From Defluviitaleaceae bacterium (lineage in GTDB: Bacteria > Bacillota > Clostridia > Lachnospirales > WQUN01), in assembly GCA_009785605.1 (NCBI GenBank), contig WQVY01000001.1, positions 29,905 to 93,904 on the forward strand: 64,000 nucleotides of DNA, given 5' to 3'. Made by a program: the position numbers and the translations under genes. The notes below the pieces were generated by a model that saw nothing but the letters and a program-made list of their open reading frames with translations, did not search any database and was not told the origin of the DNA. Below, piece after piece: positions 1 to 9,410 of this stretch (position 1 is its first letter; each line of letters starts with the position of its first letter).

Positions 1-2187
1 AAGCATTTTACTGTGTCCCCGGAAAGCAAGGGTAAACACATAACGCTGCAATTTGATGGCTCGTACATGTGTACACGCGTCACATTAAACGGCCATACCC
101 TTGGCGAGCATATCTACGGCTACACACCTTTTGAGTACGATATCACAAATATTTTGTCATACGACGGTGAAAACGAGCTGGTAGTAAGGGTAGATAACTC
201 ACAACAACCCAACTCGCGTTGGTACACAGGCAGTGGTATAACACGTGATGTATGGCTTTGTGCTACTAACACTGTGCATATACAAACCTACGGCACATAT
301 ATAACAACCAAGCAATCACAAAGAGAAGCAACAATAAACATAGCAACAACAGTTACTGGCCCTATATCTGAGTGTACTCTAGTTACATCAATAGTAGATG
401 CAGACAGCAATAATAAACAAAGCCCATATGCATACAGCGAAACACCCATTTCAACACATGGCAGTGTTAATCAAGCAATCACATTGCCCAACCCAAAACT
501 ATGGTCCCATAACAACCCCAACCTATACAAAGCCATCTCCGTCATAAAACTAGGCGAAACAATCCTAGACGAATACGAAACAATTTTTGGTATACGCAGT
601 GTAGTATTTTGTCCAGACCGGGGATGCCTAATAAACGGTGAGCAGGTGAAACTCAACGGTGTATGCTTGCACCATGACGGCGGTGCCGTGGGTGCGGCTG
701 TACCCAAAAAGCTATGGAAGCGCCGGCTTGTATTGTTAAAAGAAATGGGTGCAAACGCCATACGCATGGCCCACAACCCACCAGACCCAAGCTTACTTGA
801 ACTGTGTGACGAAATGGGCTTTTATGTAATGGACGAAGCTTTCGACGAATGGGCCCAGCTCAAGTGGAAGACAGCAGGTAGCAATACCCACGAAAGCCGC
901 GGCTACTCCGAATGGTTCCATGAGCATCACGTGGCAGACCTGGAAGCAATGCTATACCGCGACCGTAATCATGCTTCCGTTATAATGTGGAGTATAGGCA
1001 ACGAAGTACCAGAGCAAGCCCTGCCTGATGGGCATTTACTGGCACAAAAACTCAAGGATATCTGCTATAAGATAGACCCAAGCCGCCTATGTACCCAAGG
1101 CAACGACCAAATTTGTGCAGAGCCACGGCCGGCCACAGCAGACTTCTTAAACACCCTAGACATCGTAGGCTATAACTACACCAACCGCTGGCGCACCCGT
1201 GCAGAAACATTGTACGACGACGACAAGCGCGCCAACCCCAACTGGCTTATCCTAGGAACAGAAAACCCCTCCACAGCCGGTGTCCGGGGCGACTATCGTA
1301 TGGACCTATCACCCAACCCATGGCGTAGGCCCTACTACTCTGCCCCTACAAATGTTGGGCGGCTGCTTAGGTATACCATGACCCACGACTATGTAATAGG
1401 CGACTTTATGTGGACAGGTATAGACCACTTGGGCGAGGCTCATTGGCCCAACAGGAGTTCGAACTCCGGGGTCATAGATACTTGCGGGTTTGTAAAAGAC
1501 CATTATTATTTATACCAAAGCATATGGCGGGACGAGCCAATGATTCACTTATTCCCCCATCGCAATTTGGTAGATGTACGTGCTGGTGATGTATTACCTG
1601 TACTATGCTATACAAACTGTACCTATGCGGAGTTATTTGTTAACGGCAAGTCATATGGAAGAAAAGCCTACAGCTATCCGTCATATGGTATGACGGAAAC
1701 ATACGGCCATTTTGATACGCCTATGATAAGCGCCAACACAGACGATTTATTCCTAAGCTGGGACGTGCCATATGCAGAGGGCACAATGGAAGCAGTAGGC
1801 TACAACGCCGCTGGGGAAGAAATAAGCCGTAGCATAATAAAAACCGCCACACAGCCAGTAGCCATAGTAGCCGCAACAGACACAAATACACTACAAGCTG
1901 GCGGCCGTGATATCGCGCATATAGAAATTACATTTGCGGATATTAACGGGATATTAAACCCAGTGGCCTCAAACAAAGTGACAGTAGCAGTAGAAGGCGC
2001 CGCAGAACTTATTGGCTTAGACAACGGAAACTCTGCCAGTCATGAGTCCTTTAAAGGGCACAGCATGACCGCTCACAACGGTATGTTACTAATAGTAATA
2101 CGCGCAAAACATGATGCTGGCAAGGCAAAAGTAACTATCACTGCGGATGGGTTAACACCTGCAGTGGTTGACTTTACAGTAGTGTAG
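1..2187 (+). CDS. Glycoside hydrolase family 2 beta-galactosidase-like enzyme, 5' truncated by window edge
   Basis: The reading frame is open from base 1, so the N-terminus lies outside the window; the visible 728 residues begin inside the GH2 sugar-binding jelly roll. The order is sugar-binding domain, immunoglobulin-like domain, TIM barrel, then C-terminal sandwich domains resembling DUF4982 and the GH2 C5 domain. The acid/base glutamate is in WSIGNEVPEQ (fragment residue 335) and the nucleophile in LGTENPS (residue 421). Enzymes of this build hydrolyse terminal beta-galactosides or related beta-glycosides. No signal peptide can be judged. It converges on the oxidoreductase at 2259-3317 and shares a bidirectional terminator with it. 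Family certain; substrate unproven. Confidence 0.9.
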   Translation, partial: KHFTVSPESKGKHITLQFDGSYMCTRVTLNGHTLGEHIYGYTPFEYDITNILSYDGENELVVRVDNSQQPNSRWYTGSGITRDVWLCATNTVHIQTYGTYITTKQSQREATINIATTVTGPISECTLVTSIVDADSNNKQSPYAYSETPISTHGSVNQAITLPNPKLWSHNNPNLYKAISVIKLGETILDEYETIFGIRSVVFCPDRGCLINGEQVKLNGVCLHHDGGAVGAAVPKKLWKRRLVLLKEMGANAIRMAHNPPDPSLLELCDEMGFYVMDEAFDEWAQLKWKTAGSNTHESRGYSEWFHEHHVADLEAMLYRDRNHASVIMWSIGNEVPEQALPDGHLLAQKLKDICYKIDPSRLCTQGNDQICAEPRPATADFLNTLDIVGYNYTNRWRTRAETLYDDDKRANPNWLILGTENPSTAGVRGDYRMDLSPNPWRRPYYSAPTNVGRLLRYTMTHDYVIGDFMWTGIDHLGEAHWPNRSSNSGVIDTCGFVKDHYYLYQSIWRDEPMIHLFPHRNLVDVRAGDVLPVLCYTNCTYAELFVNGKSYGRKAYSYPSYGMTETYGHFDTPMISANTDDLFLSWDVPYAEGTMEAVGYNAAGEEISRSIIKTATQPVAIVAATDTNTLQAGGRDIAHIEITFADINGILNPVASNKVTVAVEGAAELIGLDNGNSASHESFKGHSMTAHNGMLLIVIRAKHDAGKAKVTITADGLTPAVVDFTVV

Positions 2188-2210
2188 ATATAGATGTGTA
2201 ATGCAACAAA

Positions 2211-2247
2211 AAAAGGCTACCCATCATATGTGATGAGGTAGCCTTTT
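2211..2247. terminator. Bidirectional rho-independent terminator
   Basis: A perfect 11-bp stem AAAAGGCTACC / GGTAGCCTTTT flanks a loop that itself contains CATCA/TGATG. It sits between the convergent GH2 and Gfo/Idh/MocA genes. The A/T runs on each side let it work in both directions. Confidence 0.85.
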
Positions 2248-2258
2248 GTGTGTTAATC

Positions 2259-3317
2259 CTATATCCCTGCGGTAACCGCAGCCCCGGTCCGGTCAGATTC
2301 GAACACGGCATCTATTACTTTCATGACCCTAAGCGCTTGCTCGCCGGTTACTCTTAGCTCGGCTTTTCCATTAAGGGTATCTACGATATTTCTGTAGTAG
2401 TCAGTCCAATGTGTGCCAACTATACTTGGCAGCGGCGTTTCTATAGTAGTTTCTTTTGGCCTGGGTAGCATAATGCGAGTTGGGCCGGCCGCTGTGTAAA
2501 CTAGGTTTTCGGTCCAGTCCTTCTCGTTAGGGTCAGCTTGTTTTACTATCTTGCCGCCCAGTTCCCAATCATCAATGACGGCTGTACCGTCTTCGCACGA
2601 CACATGCCACCTTGGCAGCGGGATAAAGCAGTTGGTAGATATGCTTACCATGCCGCTAATGCCATTTTCGAAACGTAGCAACACTGTAAACGAATCGTCT
2701 ATTTCTTGGCCATATACTTTATGCAGATGTGCTTGTACAGATACAACTTTTTGCGGGATCAAGTCCATCATCTGGTCCAGAAGGTGAATGCCCCAGTCCA
2801 AAAGTAGCCCGCCGCCGTTTTGTTTAAACACACGCCAGCCATACAATGGGCGTGAGCCTTGTACACGGCTTTCTATGTTGTATGGTTTTGTTAACATGCC
2901 GTCTGCTAATATTTTGCGTACAGTAAGGTAGTCTTTGTCCCAACGCCTGTTTTGATGGACAGAGAACAGCTTGCCAGTCTTCTTGGCCACGGCAAGTATT
3001 TCTTCCAGCTCTGGCGCGTTCATTGTTACTGGTTTTTCGCAAATTACGTGTTTTCCGGCTTGTAAACATTTTATCGAATAATCTTTATGCACGTCGTTGG
3101 GAGTGGCAATTAGCACCATATCAATACTGCCGTCGGCATATATTTCTTCTGGTGTCGCGTAGACTTTTACACCCCACTCGTCACGTGCCTTATTGTTGGC
3201 TTCTTCGCGGACATCGTACCCGCCTATTACCTTTATTTCTGGGATATGCTCCCGTATGTTTCTTACGTGCCACCCGGCCATGCCGCCCATTCCTATAATT
3301 GCCATGTTGTAGGACAT
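2259..3317 (-). CDS. Gfo/Idh/MocA family NAD(P)-dependent oxidoreductase
   Basis: This 352-residue protein has an N-terminal Rossmann fold (AIIGMGGMAG, residues 6-15) and the family motif EKP at residues 94-96, whose lysine is the usual catalytic residue. The C-terminal alpha/beta domain includes WGIHLLDQM. Members oxidise or reduce sugars, inositols or sugar derivatives with NAD(P). I chose ATG at 3317, with a GGGGGAT ribosome site about eight bases upstream, rather than the TTG two codons earlier. It is alone behind its own promoter and next to a GH2 glycosidase, which fits sugar catabolism. The substrate cannot be read from sequence. Confidence 0.88.
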   Translation of the reverse strand: MSYNMAIIGMGGMAGWHVRNIREHIPEIKVIGGYDVREEANNKARDEWGVKVYATPEEIYADGSIDMVLIATPNDVHKDYSIKCLQAGKHVICEKPVTMNAPELEEILAVAKKTGKLFSVHQNRRWDKDYLTVRKILADGMLTKPYNIESRVQGSRPLYGWRVFKQNGGGLLLDWGIHLLDQMMDLIPQKVVSVQAHLHKVYGQEIDDSFTVLLRFENGISGMVSISTNCFIPLPRWHVSCEDGTAVIDDWELGGKIVKQADPNEKDWTENLVYTAAGPTRIMLPRPKETTIETPLPSIVGTHWTDYYRNIVDTLNGKAELRVTGEQALRVMKVIDAVFESDRTGAAVTAGI

Positions 3318-3340
3318 TAACAATATCCCCCTTTGTATTT

Positions 3341-3394
3341 TTTATAGCACAACCACTATATAACGACAATATGAAATTTGCAATATCAATTGCA
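3341..3394 (-). promoter_or_regulatory. Sigma-A promoter for the Gfo/Idh/MocA gene, with upstream palindrome
   Basis: On the minus strand TTGTCG (3364-3369) and TATAAA (3341-3346) are 17 bp apart, ending about 24 bp before the chosen ATG. Just upstream TGCAAT / ATTGCA (3379-3394) forms a short inverted repeat that could be a regulator site. The promoter is well supported by pattern; the operator is speculative. Confidence 0.6.
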
Positions 3395-3413
3395 TTACGC
3401 TTTGGTATAGTTA

Positions 3414-4343
3414 TTAATATGTTGTCCTGTGAAATGTCATTATGTACCCTGCCCCACCCCCATAACGGGTCGATGATATATATATCAACCCCGGCAGGGG
3501 TTCGTCATGTAAAAACTCGCTAAACATTACCAAGTAATATGCCTGGCCTTCGCTTTGCTTGCACCACTGTATGTACGGGCCGCTTGCAATAAACTGCGCG
3601 TATTCTTCTAGGGTTATGCCATTTTCCCATATGATGCTTGCGTGAGGGATGCCTACATATCTTAGGTGCCAGGGTTCGTATATTATGTTGGTTATTTCTG
3701 TTTTATGCTGTGGGTATCTTATTATAAAGCCAAAGCGGTGGCTGTTTGCGGCAAGCCACTGCCCGGCTTTTGTTAGAGCAAAATCCTGCGTAAGTTGCCC
3801 AGTGACGGTTACATCCAATGCCAGGCCCGTCTGGTGCTCACTAGCACCTGGGCGCTGTACAATGTTAGCCGCCAACTCACTTGCAGCTGCGGCACTGTGG
3901 CCTTGGGATACAAGAGCTCTGGTTTTATTATCAAACAACCGTTGTTGATACTCATATGGGCGGTATGCGCTTATGAGTTGCAAGCCGTGCGTGCCGCCTT
4001 CTGCCGACATTGCTGCAAGCATTTCTGTATAAGCTGTAAACGCTACAATATGTAATCTTATACCCTGGAACGTAACCAGGCTTGGCGGTGTAAAGTCTTG
4101 CGGTAGCGGGTTATCGTAGTTAACAAGCCATAAATCACCCGAGTCTGTAAAGTGGTTGGTCATGCTTACTGGTACTGTATGTTCTTCTTGTCTTGGTATA
4201 TAAAAATATACCTGTTGCCCGTACGGTGGTGCTGTCAACTGCCAAATCATAACAAATGAGACAGCAACCAAGCCTATCAATATGTAAATATAAACCTTAT
4301 GCAGGAATGTGCTAAGCACATTCCTTTTCGTATATGCCAACAA
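3414..4343 (-). CDS. M15 family D-alanyl-D-alanine carboxypeptidase (VanY-like), membrane anchored
   Basis: The protein has one N-terminal membrane segment near residues 17-36 (YILIGLVAVSFVMIW), so the catalytic domain is outside the cell. The M15 zinc signature is visible: SEHQTGLALD and PWHLRYVG supply the His, Asp and His ligands. VanY-type enzymes trim the terminal D-Ala from peptidoglycan stem peptides. No ATG fits upstream of the membrane helix; a TTG (4343, or the next codon) is the likely start, probably coupled to the preceding gene that stops at 4349. The ribosome site is weak, so the exact start is uncertain. A tail of about 40 residues after the catalytic core is not recognised. 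Confidence 0.82.
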   Translation of the reverse strand: MLAYTKRNVLSTFLHKVYIYILIGLVAVSFVMIWQLTAPPYGQQVYFYIPRQEEHTVPVSMTNHFTDSGDLWLVNYDNPLPQDFTPPSLVTFQGIRLHIVAFTAYTEMLAAMSAEGGTHGLQLISAYRPYEYQQRLFDNKTRALVSQGHSAAAASELAANIVQRPGASEHQTGLALDVTVTGQLTQDFALTKAGQWLAANSHRFGFIIRYPQHKTEITNIIYEPWHLRYVGIPHASIIWENGITLEEYAQFIASGPYIQWCKQSEGQAYYLVMFSEFLHDEPLPGLIYISSTRYGGGAGYIMTFHRTTY

Positions 4344-4348
4344 TGTTT

Positions 4349-5644
4349 TTATATCGTCACCAGTCCCTCCCGATACAATGCGTCCAATGCAAAAGCTACC
4401 CCAGTCTTGGCATGAGATGTGGTTAGCCCCCCTTGATGGTAAACAATATAAGGCTCCCGTAGCGGCGCGTCCGCACTAAGCTCTATAGATGAGCCCTGCA
4501 CAAACGTCCCACCGGCCATCACAACACCATCGGCATATCCGGGCATGGGTGCTGCTTCTGGCACTACATAGCTGTCTACCGGTGCTGCTTGCTGTATGCC
4601 TTTGCAATATGTTAGTACTTTTTTAGCATCGCCTAGCTTTATTGCCTGGACAATATCTGTACGCAGTACATGTGGGCCGGGGTTGACTTCGTAGCCTAAC
4701 TTCATAAATACCGCTGCCGCCAGTATCGCGCCTGTAACGCAGGCACTTACTGTTTGCGGAGCTATAAACAGCCCCTGAAGCAATGTGCGTGTCATACCCA
4801 ATGTTGGCCCAACAGCACTGCCTAAGCCTGGCGCAGTAAGCCTAGTGGCTGCTGCCTCTACATATTTGGCGGCACCTACTACATACCCTCCGCCTGGTGC
4901 AATTCCCCCACCCGGGTTTTTTATTAGTGAGCCGGCGGCTATGTCTGCCCCGGCCTCTATAGGTTCGCGCTCCTCTACAAATTCACCATAGCAATTGTCT
5001 ACCAATATAATTGTATGCGGGTTGATCGTCCTAATAAACGTAATTAGCTCCTCAATCTCTTTTATTGTAAATGAAGGCCGCCATGCATATCCCTTGCTGC
5101 GCTGGATTGTAACCATCTTTACCGGCTTATCAGTTAATGCTTTACCAATAGTATCAAAACAGAACCCGCCGCCGGGTGTAAGGTCAACTTGGCGGTATAT
5201 TACGCCATATTCCGCCAGTGACCCAGGTGCCGGGCGTATCCCTATCACGCTCTCAAGCGTATCGTATGGCCGCCCCACTGGGGATAGTAGTACATCACCA
5301 GGGCGCAGGTTGCCAAACAGTGCTGCGGCCAATGCATGAGTCCCAGATATAAGTTGCGGCCTTACCAGCGCAGCTTCCGCTTTAAAGATAGCCGAAAAAA
5401 TATCCTCCAATGCCTGGCGGCCTATATCGTGATACCCATACCCAGTAGAATCTGCAAAATGGGCATCACTCAAACGGCAGGCCTGCATGGCATGAAGGAC
5501 TTTTAGTTGGTTGAACGCGGCAAACTCATTTATACAGGCGTATGGCTTTGCTAAGTCTGCATCCGCTGCCTTTATATAGTCCGCCACAGCTGGACTTATT
5601 CCCATATGGTTTACCATGTACTCATATTGCATATTTGGCTTCAT
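4349..5644 (-). CDS. Methionine gamma-lyase family PLP enzyme (YnbB / 'aluminium resistance' family)
   Basis: This PLP fold-type I enzyme of about 431 residues has the family's glycine-rich lysine region GSLIKNPGGGIAPGGGY, where the lysine should bind PLP, and the upstream IILVDNCYGEF. Members are annotated as cystathionine beta-lyases or methionine gamma-lyase-like proteins, and the physiological reaction is not settled. The start is ambiguous: ATG 5644 sits directly against AGAGG, so ATG 5632 or 5617 may be used. It precedes the M15 peptidase by five bases, suggesting one transcript. A palindromic element lies directly upstream. Confidence 0.85.
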   Translation of the reverse strand: MKPNMQYEYMVNHMGISPAVADYIKAADADLAKPYACINEFAAFNQLKVLHAMQACRLSDAHFADSTGYGYHDIGRQALEDIFSAIFKAEAALVRPQLISGTHALAAALFGNLRPGDVLLSPVGRPYDTLESVIGIRPAPGSLAEYGVIYRQVDLTPGGGFCFDTIGKALTDKPVKMVTIQRSKGYAWRPSFTIKEIEELITFIRTINPHTIILVDNCYGEFVEEREPIEAGADIAAGSLIKNPGGGIAPGGGYVVGAAKYVEAAATRLTAPGLGSAVGPTLGMTRTLLQGLFIAPQTVSACVTGAILAAAVFMKLGYEVNPGPHVLRTDIVQAIKLGDAKKVLTYCKGIQQAAPVDSYVVPEAAPMPGYADGVVMAGGTFVQGSSIELSADAPLREPYIVYHQGGLTTSHAKTGVAFALDALYREGLVTI

Positions 5645-5680
5645 CCTCTTTATAATTTTTGCTGTATAGCAATTCCACTA

Positions 5681-5781
5681 TATAGCAATTCATCTTTAAA
5701 TCGGCCTCGCCTGTCGCCGAAAAGCGTTGTAACGTCCGCTATTTCGGCTCGATCGGGACCGTTTAAAGGGGAATTGCTACA
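5681..5781. repeat. Dispersed palindromic element, copy 1
   Basis: This is about 101 bp. Imperfect inverted arms begin TATAGCAATTC and end GAATTGCTACA, enclosing a core (5709-5751) with its own hairpin (GCCGAAAAGCG / CGCTATTTCGGC). The 43-bp core matches 59422-59465 at 41 of 44 aligned positions by my count, while the arms differ but still pair. An extra TATAGCAATTC just to the left (5666-5676) suggests nested or partial insertion. No open frame or transposase is present. It resembles a MITE or a REP-like element. Confidence 0.8.
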
Positions 5782-5826
5782 GTATAGCATTTTGTGCAGC
5801 AAAGCTGCCAGTTATCATGCACATAA

Positions 5827-5860
5827 AAAGAGAGCTGGACCGATACGGCCAACTCTCTTT
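5827..5860 (-). terminator. Rho-independent terminator after the stalk-domain gene
   Basis: Read on the minus strand, AAAGAGAGTTGGCC pairs with a matching GTCCAGCTCTCTTT arm around a short loop and is followed by T residues. It lies about 40 bp past the stop of the 5900-6607 gene. Confidence 0.75.
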
Positions 5861-5899
5861 AAATAATAACTGCAATATATACTAGTCGTATGTGCAGGA

Positions 5900-6607
5900 T
5901 TATTCGTTGTCTTCCTCATCTTCGTCGTCATCTTCATCATCGTCATCGTCATCGTCGTTGTCTTCATCTTCATCGTCGTTGTCTTCGTCGTTGTAGTCTT
6001 CGTCTTCGTCGTTGTAGTCTTCGTCTTCTTCGTCGTAGTCTTCGTCTTCTTCGTCGTAGTCTTCATCTTGCTCGTCATAGTCTTCGTCTTCTTCGTCGTA
6101 GTCTTCGTCTTCTTCGTCGTAGTCTTCGTCTTGTTCGTCATAATCTTCGTCGTCTGCTGGTATGGCTTCTTCAGCAGTAGAGATTGTTACAACTCTTGTG
6201 GCTGGGTCCCATGATGCTGTTGCGCCTACTGCTTCAGCAATTGCGCTAACAGGAAGCATAATACGCCCGCTAAGCATCATTTGTGGTACATCTGGGATAA
6301 CGGTTTGGCCGTTAACATAGAAATGCACCCCATCGGCAGGTATAACAACAGTTATACCGTCTCCGGTAAGGGTGGCAACTCTGTCGCTTCCGTTCCAGTT
6401 AGGGACGAAACCCATTTGCGTAAACACACCACGGACTGGTGCAAGTACGCGGCCACCTTGCATTATGGGGCCCTGGTCTTCAAACTGCACTTCGTACCCG
6501 TCTACAACCACGCTTATGTCGCTGTTGGCAAACAGGGCTGTGGATGTAAGGCCTAGCACCATCGCTAGTACGACGGTCATGGCCAACAGCTTCTTTGCTA
6601 TTCTCAT
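5900..6607 (-). CDS. Secreted copper-amine-oxidase N-terminal (stalk) domain protein with acidic repeat tail
   Basis: The 235-residue protein starts with a signal peptide (basic MRIAKK, hydrophobic core, likely cut after ALFA near residue 27). Residues 30-145 form the stalk domain often annotated copper amine oxidase N-terminal-like, with VLAPVRGVFTQMG and IMLPVSAIAEAVG as two half repeats. Despite the name these domains are common in clostridial surface proteins and are not oxidases. Residues 152-235 are almost all Asp/Glu, including eight 7-residue repeats. Start ATG 6607 follows AAAGGAGG. Single gene with its own terminator. Likely a cell-surface or cation-binding protein; the role is unknown. 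Confidence 0.8.
   Translation of the reverse strand: MRIAKKLLAMTVVLAMVLGLTSTALFANSDISVVVDGYEVQFEDQGPIMQGGRVLAPVRGVFTQMGFVPNWNGSDRVATLTGDGITVVIPADGVHFYVNGQTVIPDVPQMMLSGRIMLPVSAIAEAVGATASWDPATRVVTISTAEEAIPADDEDYDEQDEDYDEEDEDYDEEDEDYDEQDEDYDEEDEDYDEEDEDYNDEDEDYNDEDNDDEDEDNDDDDDDDEDDDEDEEDNE
5984..6151 (-). repeat. Eight tandem 21-bp repeats encoding acidic heptads
   Basis: Residues 153-208 of the stalk-domain protein consist of eight copies of DEDY(D/N)(E/D)(E/Q). The seventh position runs Q,E,E,Q,E,E,E,E and the last two copies switch to DEDYNDE, so the first six copies form two 63-bp blocks of three units. This points to block-wise expansion by slippage or recombination. Confidence 0.85.
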
Positions 6608-6751
6608 AGCAAGTCCTCCTTTTTTGGCTGGGTAATAGACATGCGGCTTGCTTGGCTAAGCCAAGATTAGACAAGATGCGTGTATATCACCAATTTTTCG
6701 CCTTAATTAGTATGAATTTACCACTACGGACTTGTTATGTCAATAAAACAT

Positions 6752-8143
6752 TTATATCACTTTCCCTGGGTTTAAAATGCCATTGGGGTCAAATACACGC
6801 TTAACCCCACGCATAAGCTCTAACACAGTGGCGCATTCGCTACTTTGCAAATATGGCAGCTTTGCATAGCCAATACCATGCTCACCAGATACCTTGCCGC
6901 CATACATAGCCGCCCGTTCATACAAATGCGTAAATACAGTGCTTAAAGTTGACTTCCACTGTATGTCGTCTAAGGCATCGCGCAATACATAAATATGCAA
7001 GTTGCCATCCCCAGCATGGCCAAAACTTTTAATACGTACATTGTATTCGCGGCTAAGCTCGTACGTATAGGCCAGAAATGCAGCCACTTTATTTTTGGGC
7101 ACAACAACGTCGCACTCGTCCATCTGGGTTGTAGAAGATTTAATAGCTTCCAGGAATGCCCCACGGGCAGACCATACAGCCTCTTTACGTTCCTCTGTAT
7201 CTACAATTAGTAAATCTGTAGCCCCGGACGCATAACATACCTCTGCCAGTGCGGCATATGCGGATTCTATTTCCGTTATATCACTGCCATCATACGTAAG
7301 TAGCAAGTACGCTTCGCTGCTCTTATCTGGAAATGTTTTGCCCAAGAATTTTTCTGCATCTAGTATGACATCCCGCTCCATAAACTCTACTGCTGTGGGG
7401 ATGATTTTGGTTTTCATGATACCCTGTACAGCACCTAGTGCATTGTTGATATCAGGAAACGGGATTAACAAGCTGCGTGTCTTGCCTGGTAGTGGAAGCA
7501 GTTTTAATACGGCTTTTGTTATAAATGCCAGGGTACCTTCTGCGCCTATTACCAAGTTTTTCAGGCTGTATCCGCTCGAGTCTTTTACGACTTTACCGCC
7601 CAATTCTACAATCTCACCACTTGGCAGTACTACTTCCAAAGCGCGCACATAATCGCGGGTTACGCCGTATTTTACCGCTCGCATACCCCCGGCATTGGTG
7701 GAAATATTGCCCCCAATAGTGGCAGATTTCTCGCCCGGGTCCGGGGGGTAAAAGAACCCTTTCGGCTCTACATATGCGGCAATTTCCATTAGCATAACGC
7801 CCGGTTCGACGGTTAAGGTCATATTTTCTTCGTCCAACTCTAGCACACGGTTCATCTTGGATGTACACAGCATTATCCCACCGTGGATGGCCACAGCACC
7901 GCCAACAAGCCCTGTACCAGCACCACGTGCAACCACAGGTATACGATGTATATTAGCATGGCTTATAATAAGAGAGACTTCATTCGCTGACCTAATATAT
8001 ATAAGGACATCTGGCGATTTTATTGCGTCACCCAACTCGTCCCTGGCGTAGCTCTCGCTGACATCTGTGCCAATGGTTATCCTATCATGAGGTATTATGG
8101 ATTTTAGGAACGCAATATCTGCACTGTCTATTTTTTTATACAT
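6752..8143 (-). CDS. lctD: FAD-linked D-lactate/glycolate dehydrogenase (GlcD/LctD type)
   Basis: A 463-residue flavoprotein of the vanillyl-alcohol-oxidase fold. The FAD-binding loop is [18 protein letters not shown], the C-terminal domain carries [13 protein letters not shown], and EHGIGYAKL is the FAD-linked oxidase C-terminal signature. It oxidises a 2-hydroxy acid, probably D-lactate, to the keto acid. ATG 8143 follows GAGGTGAG and overlaps the end of the EtfA gene by 8 bp, so the two are translationally coupled. With EtfA/EtfB directly upstream it matches the lactate dehydrogenase/Etf complex described in acetogens (LctBCD), where electron confurcation with ferredoxin drives lactate oxidation. 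Complex by analogy; lactate specificity inferred. Confidence 0.85.
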   Translation of the reverse strand: MYKKIDSADIAFLKSIIPHDRITIGTDVSESYARDELGDAIKSPDVLIYIRSANEVSLIISHANIHRIPVVARGAGTGLVGGAVAIHGGIMLCTSKMNRVLELDEENMTLTVEPGVMLMEIAAYVEPKGFFYPPDPGEKSATIGGNISTNAGGMRAVKYGVTRDYVRALEVVLPSGEIVELGGKVVKDSSGYSLKNLVIGAEGTLAFITKAVLKLLPLPGKTRSLLIPFPDINNALGAVQGIMKTKIIPTAVEFMERDVILDAEKFLGKTFPDKSSEAYLLLTYDGSDITEIESAYAALAEVCYASGATDLLIVDTEERKEAVWSARGAFLEAIKSSTTQMDECDVVVPKNKVAAFLAYTYELSREYNVRIKSFGHAGDGNLHIYVLRDALDDIQWKSTLSTVFTHLYERAAMYGGKVSGEHGIGYAKLPYLQSSECATVLELMRGVKRVFDPNGILNPGKVI

Positions 8144-9395
8144 ACTCACCTCTATAACAAAACTGCTCTTCCTTTTCTGGGGTATTGTTATTGTTATTGG
8201 TTGTGGCTTCAGATATTTGCTTTATTAATTGCGCAAGAATTTCAAAAACATCGCCAACAACCGCGTAATGTGCAACAGAAAAAATAGGTGCATCCTTGTC
8301 TGAATTAACTGCTATGATTGTTTCTGCATTTTTCATACCGGCAGTAAACTGTACCGCGCCAGATACCCCAAGCGTTATAATCAGCTTGGGCTTTACCGTG
8401 CGCCCAGACTGGCCTATCTGGCGCGCTGGCTCAACCAGCCCGGCTTCAACAAGCGGGCGAGAGCATGCTACTTCTGCTCCCAATAAATCCGCCAATTGCT
8501 TTGCAAGAGATAGTTGTTTATGAGACGTAAAAGCACGCCCACATGCAACAATTATTTCTGCATTGGCAATGTCAAGGGTCTTATCTTTTAACACAATGCC
8601 TAAAGGCGCAATGCGGCTAGTTACACTTTCGACATCAAAGTAGGTCACTTGTGGTGTTGCTGCTTGCAGTTTTACAGGTGCATCAAAGACTTTATACCGC
8701 ACGGTAGCCATTTGTGGCCTATGCATGGGAGTAACAATCCGCGCCATAATATTGCCACCAAAAGCCGGGCGTATTTGCACAAGGTCGCCGTTTTCTTTTA
8801 ACTCTAGTGCGGTGCAGTCTGCTGTAAGCCCCGTGCGCAAACGCGACGCTACCCTTGGTGCGAGACTGCGCCCAACAACAGTAGCCCCCACCAGCACAGA
8901 CGAGGGCTTTACTATATCAATAAATGTTACAAACGCTGCGGTATACGGCTCTGGAAGGAAACGTTCTAGGTTAGGGTGGTTGCATATGTATACATGCACG
9001 TCATAATTTGCAGATATTTCTTTTGCCAAATCATCTTGCTCGCACCCTATTAGTAAGGCGTATACCGGCCAACCCAGCGGTTTCGCTAACTCTTTGGCTT
9101 TACCTATTAACTCAAAGGTCACAGGATGGGCCTTGCCAAGCGTATGCTCTACATAAACGGCAATGCCTTTGCTATCCATGTTTATACCTGTAGTTTCGGG
9201 GCTTTCTACATATTCGAACAAGCCTTCGGGGCCATTTTCTATGCATAGTTTACACATCTTGCATGATGAGTTAACCGAAAGCCCATCTTCGGTATCAACC
9301 TCAACTGCATCGAAAGCACAGAGTTTTTGCACAGCATCTAACTCCGCCTCACTAAGTTTATGGGCTAAGTCATGGTTTATACGCAGTCCTGCCAT
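8136..9395 (-). CDS. etfA: Electron transfer flavoprotein alpha subunit with N-terminal Fe-S type domain
   Basis: 419 residues, longer than a plain EtfA. The extra N-terminal 65 residues hold four cysteines (LCAFDAVEV near residue 27, then [16 protein letters not shown] with C45, C48, C51), resembling the additional cluster domain found in EtfA of lactate dehydrogenase complexes. The C-terminal FAD domain is clear: [20 protein letters not shown]. It pairs with EtfB to carry electrons between the dehydrogenase and NAD/ferredoxin. Start ATG 9395 follows GAAGGAGAG. The last 25 residues are an Asn/Thr/Glu-rich tail that reads into the dehydrogenase start. Confidence 0.9.
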   Translation of the reverse strand: MAGLRINHDLAHKLSEAELDAVQKLCAFDAVEVDTEDGLSVNSSCKMCKLCIENGPEGLFEYVESPETTGINMDSKGIAVYVEHTLGKAHPVTFELIGKAKELAKPLGWPVYALLIGCEQDDLAKEISANYDVHVYICNHPNLERFLPEPYTAAFVTFIDIVKPSSVLVGATVVGRSLAPRVASRLRTGLTADCTALELKENGDLVQIRPAFGGNIMARIVTPMHRPQMATVRYKVFDAPVKLQAATPQVTYFDVESVTSRIAPLGIVLKDKTLDIANAEIIVACGRAFTSHKQLSLAKQLADLLGAEVACSRPLVEAGLVEPARQIGQSGRTVKPKLIITLGVSGAVQFTAGMKNAETIIAVNSDKDAPIFSVAHYAVVGDVFEILAQLIKQISEATTNNNNNTPEKEEQFCYRGEYV

Positions 9396-9410
9396 GAGAC
9401 TCTCTCCTTC

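Noticed and set aside
5681..5781. CRISPR repeat or insertion sequence
   Set aside because: Single palindromic unit without regular spacers, and no transposase frame in or near it.
5815..6180. Lys/Thr-rich and Arg/Leu/Cys-rich reading frames on both strands
   Set aside because: They are other-frame translations of the acidic 21-bp repeats; the in-frame signal-peptide protein explains the region.
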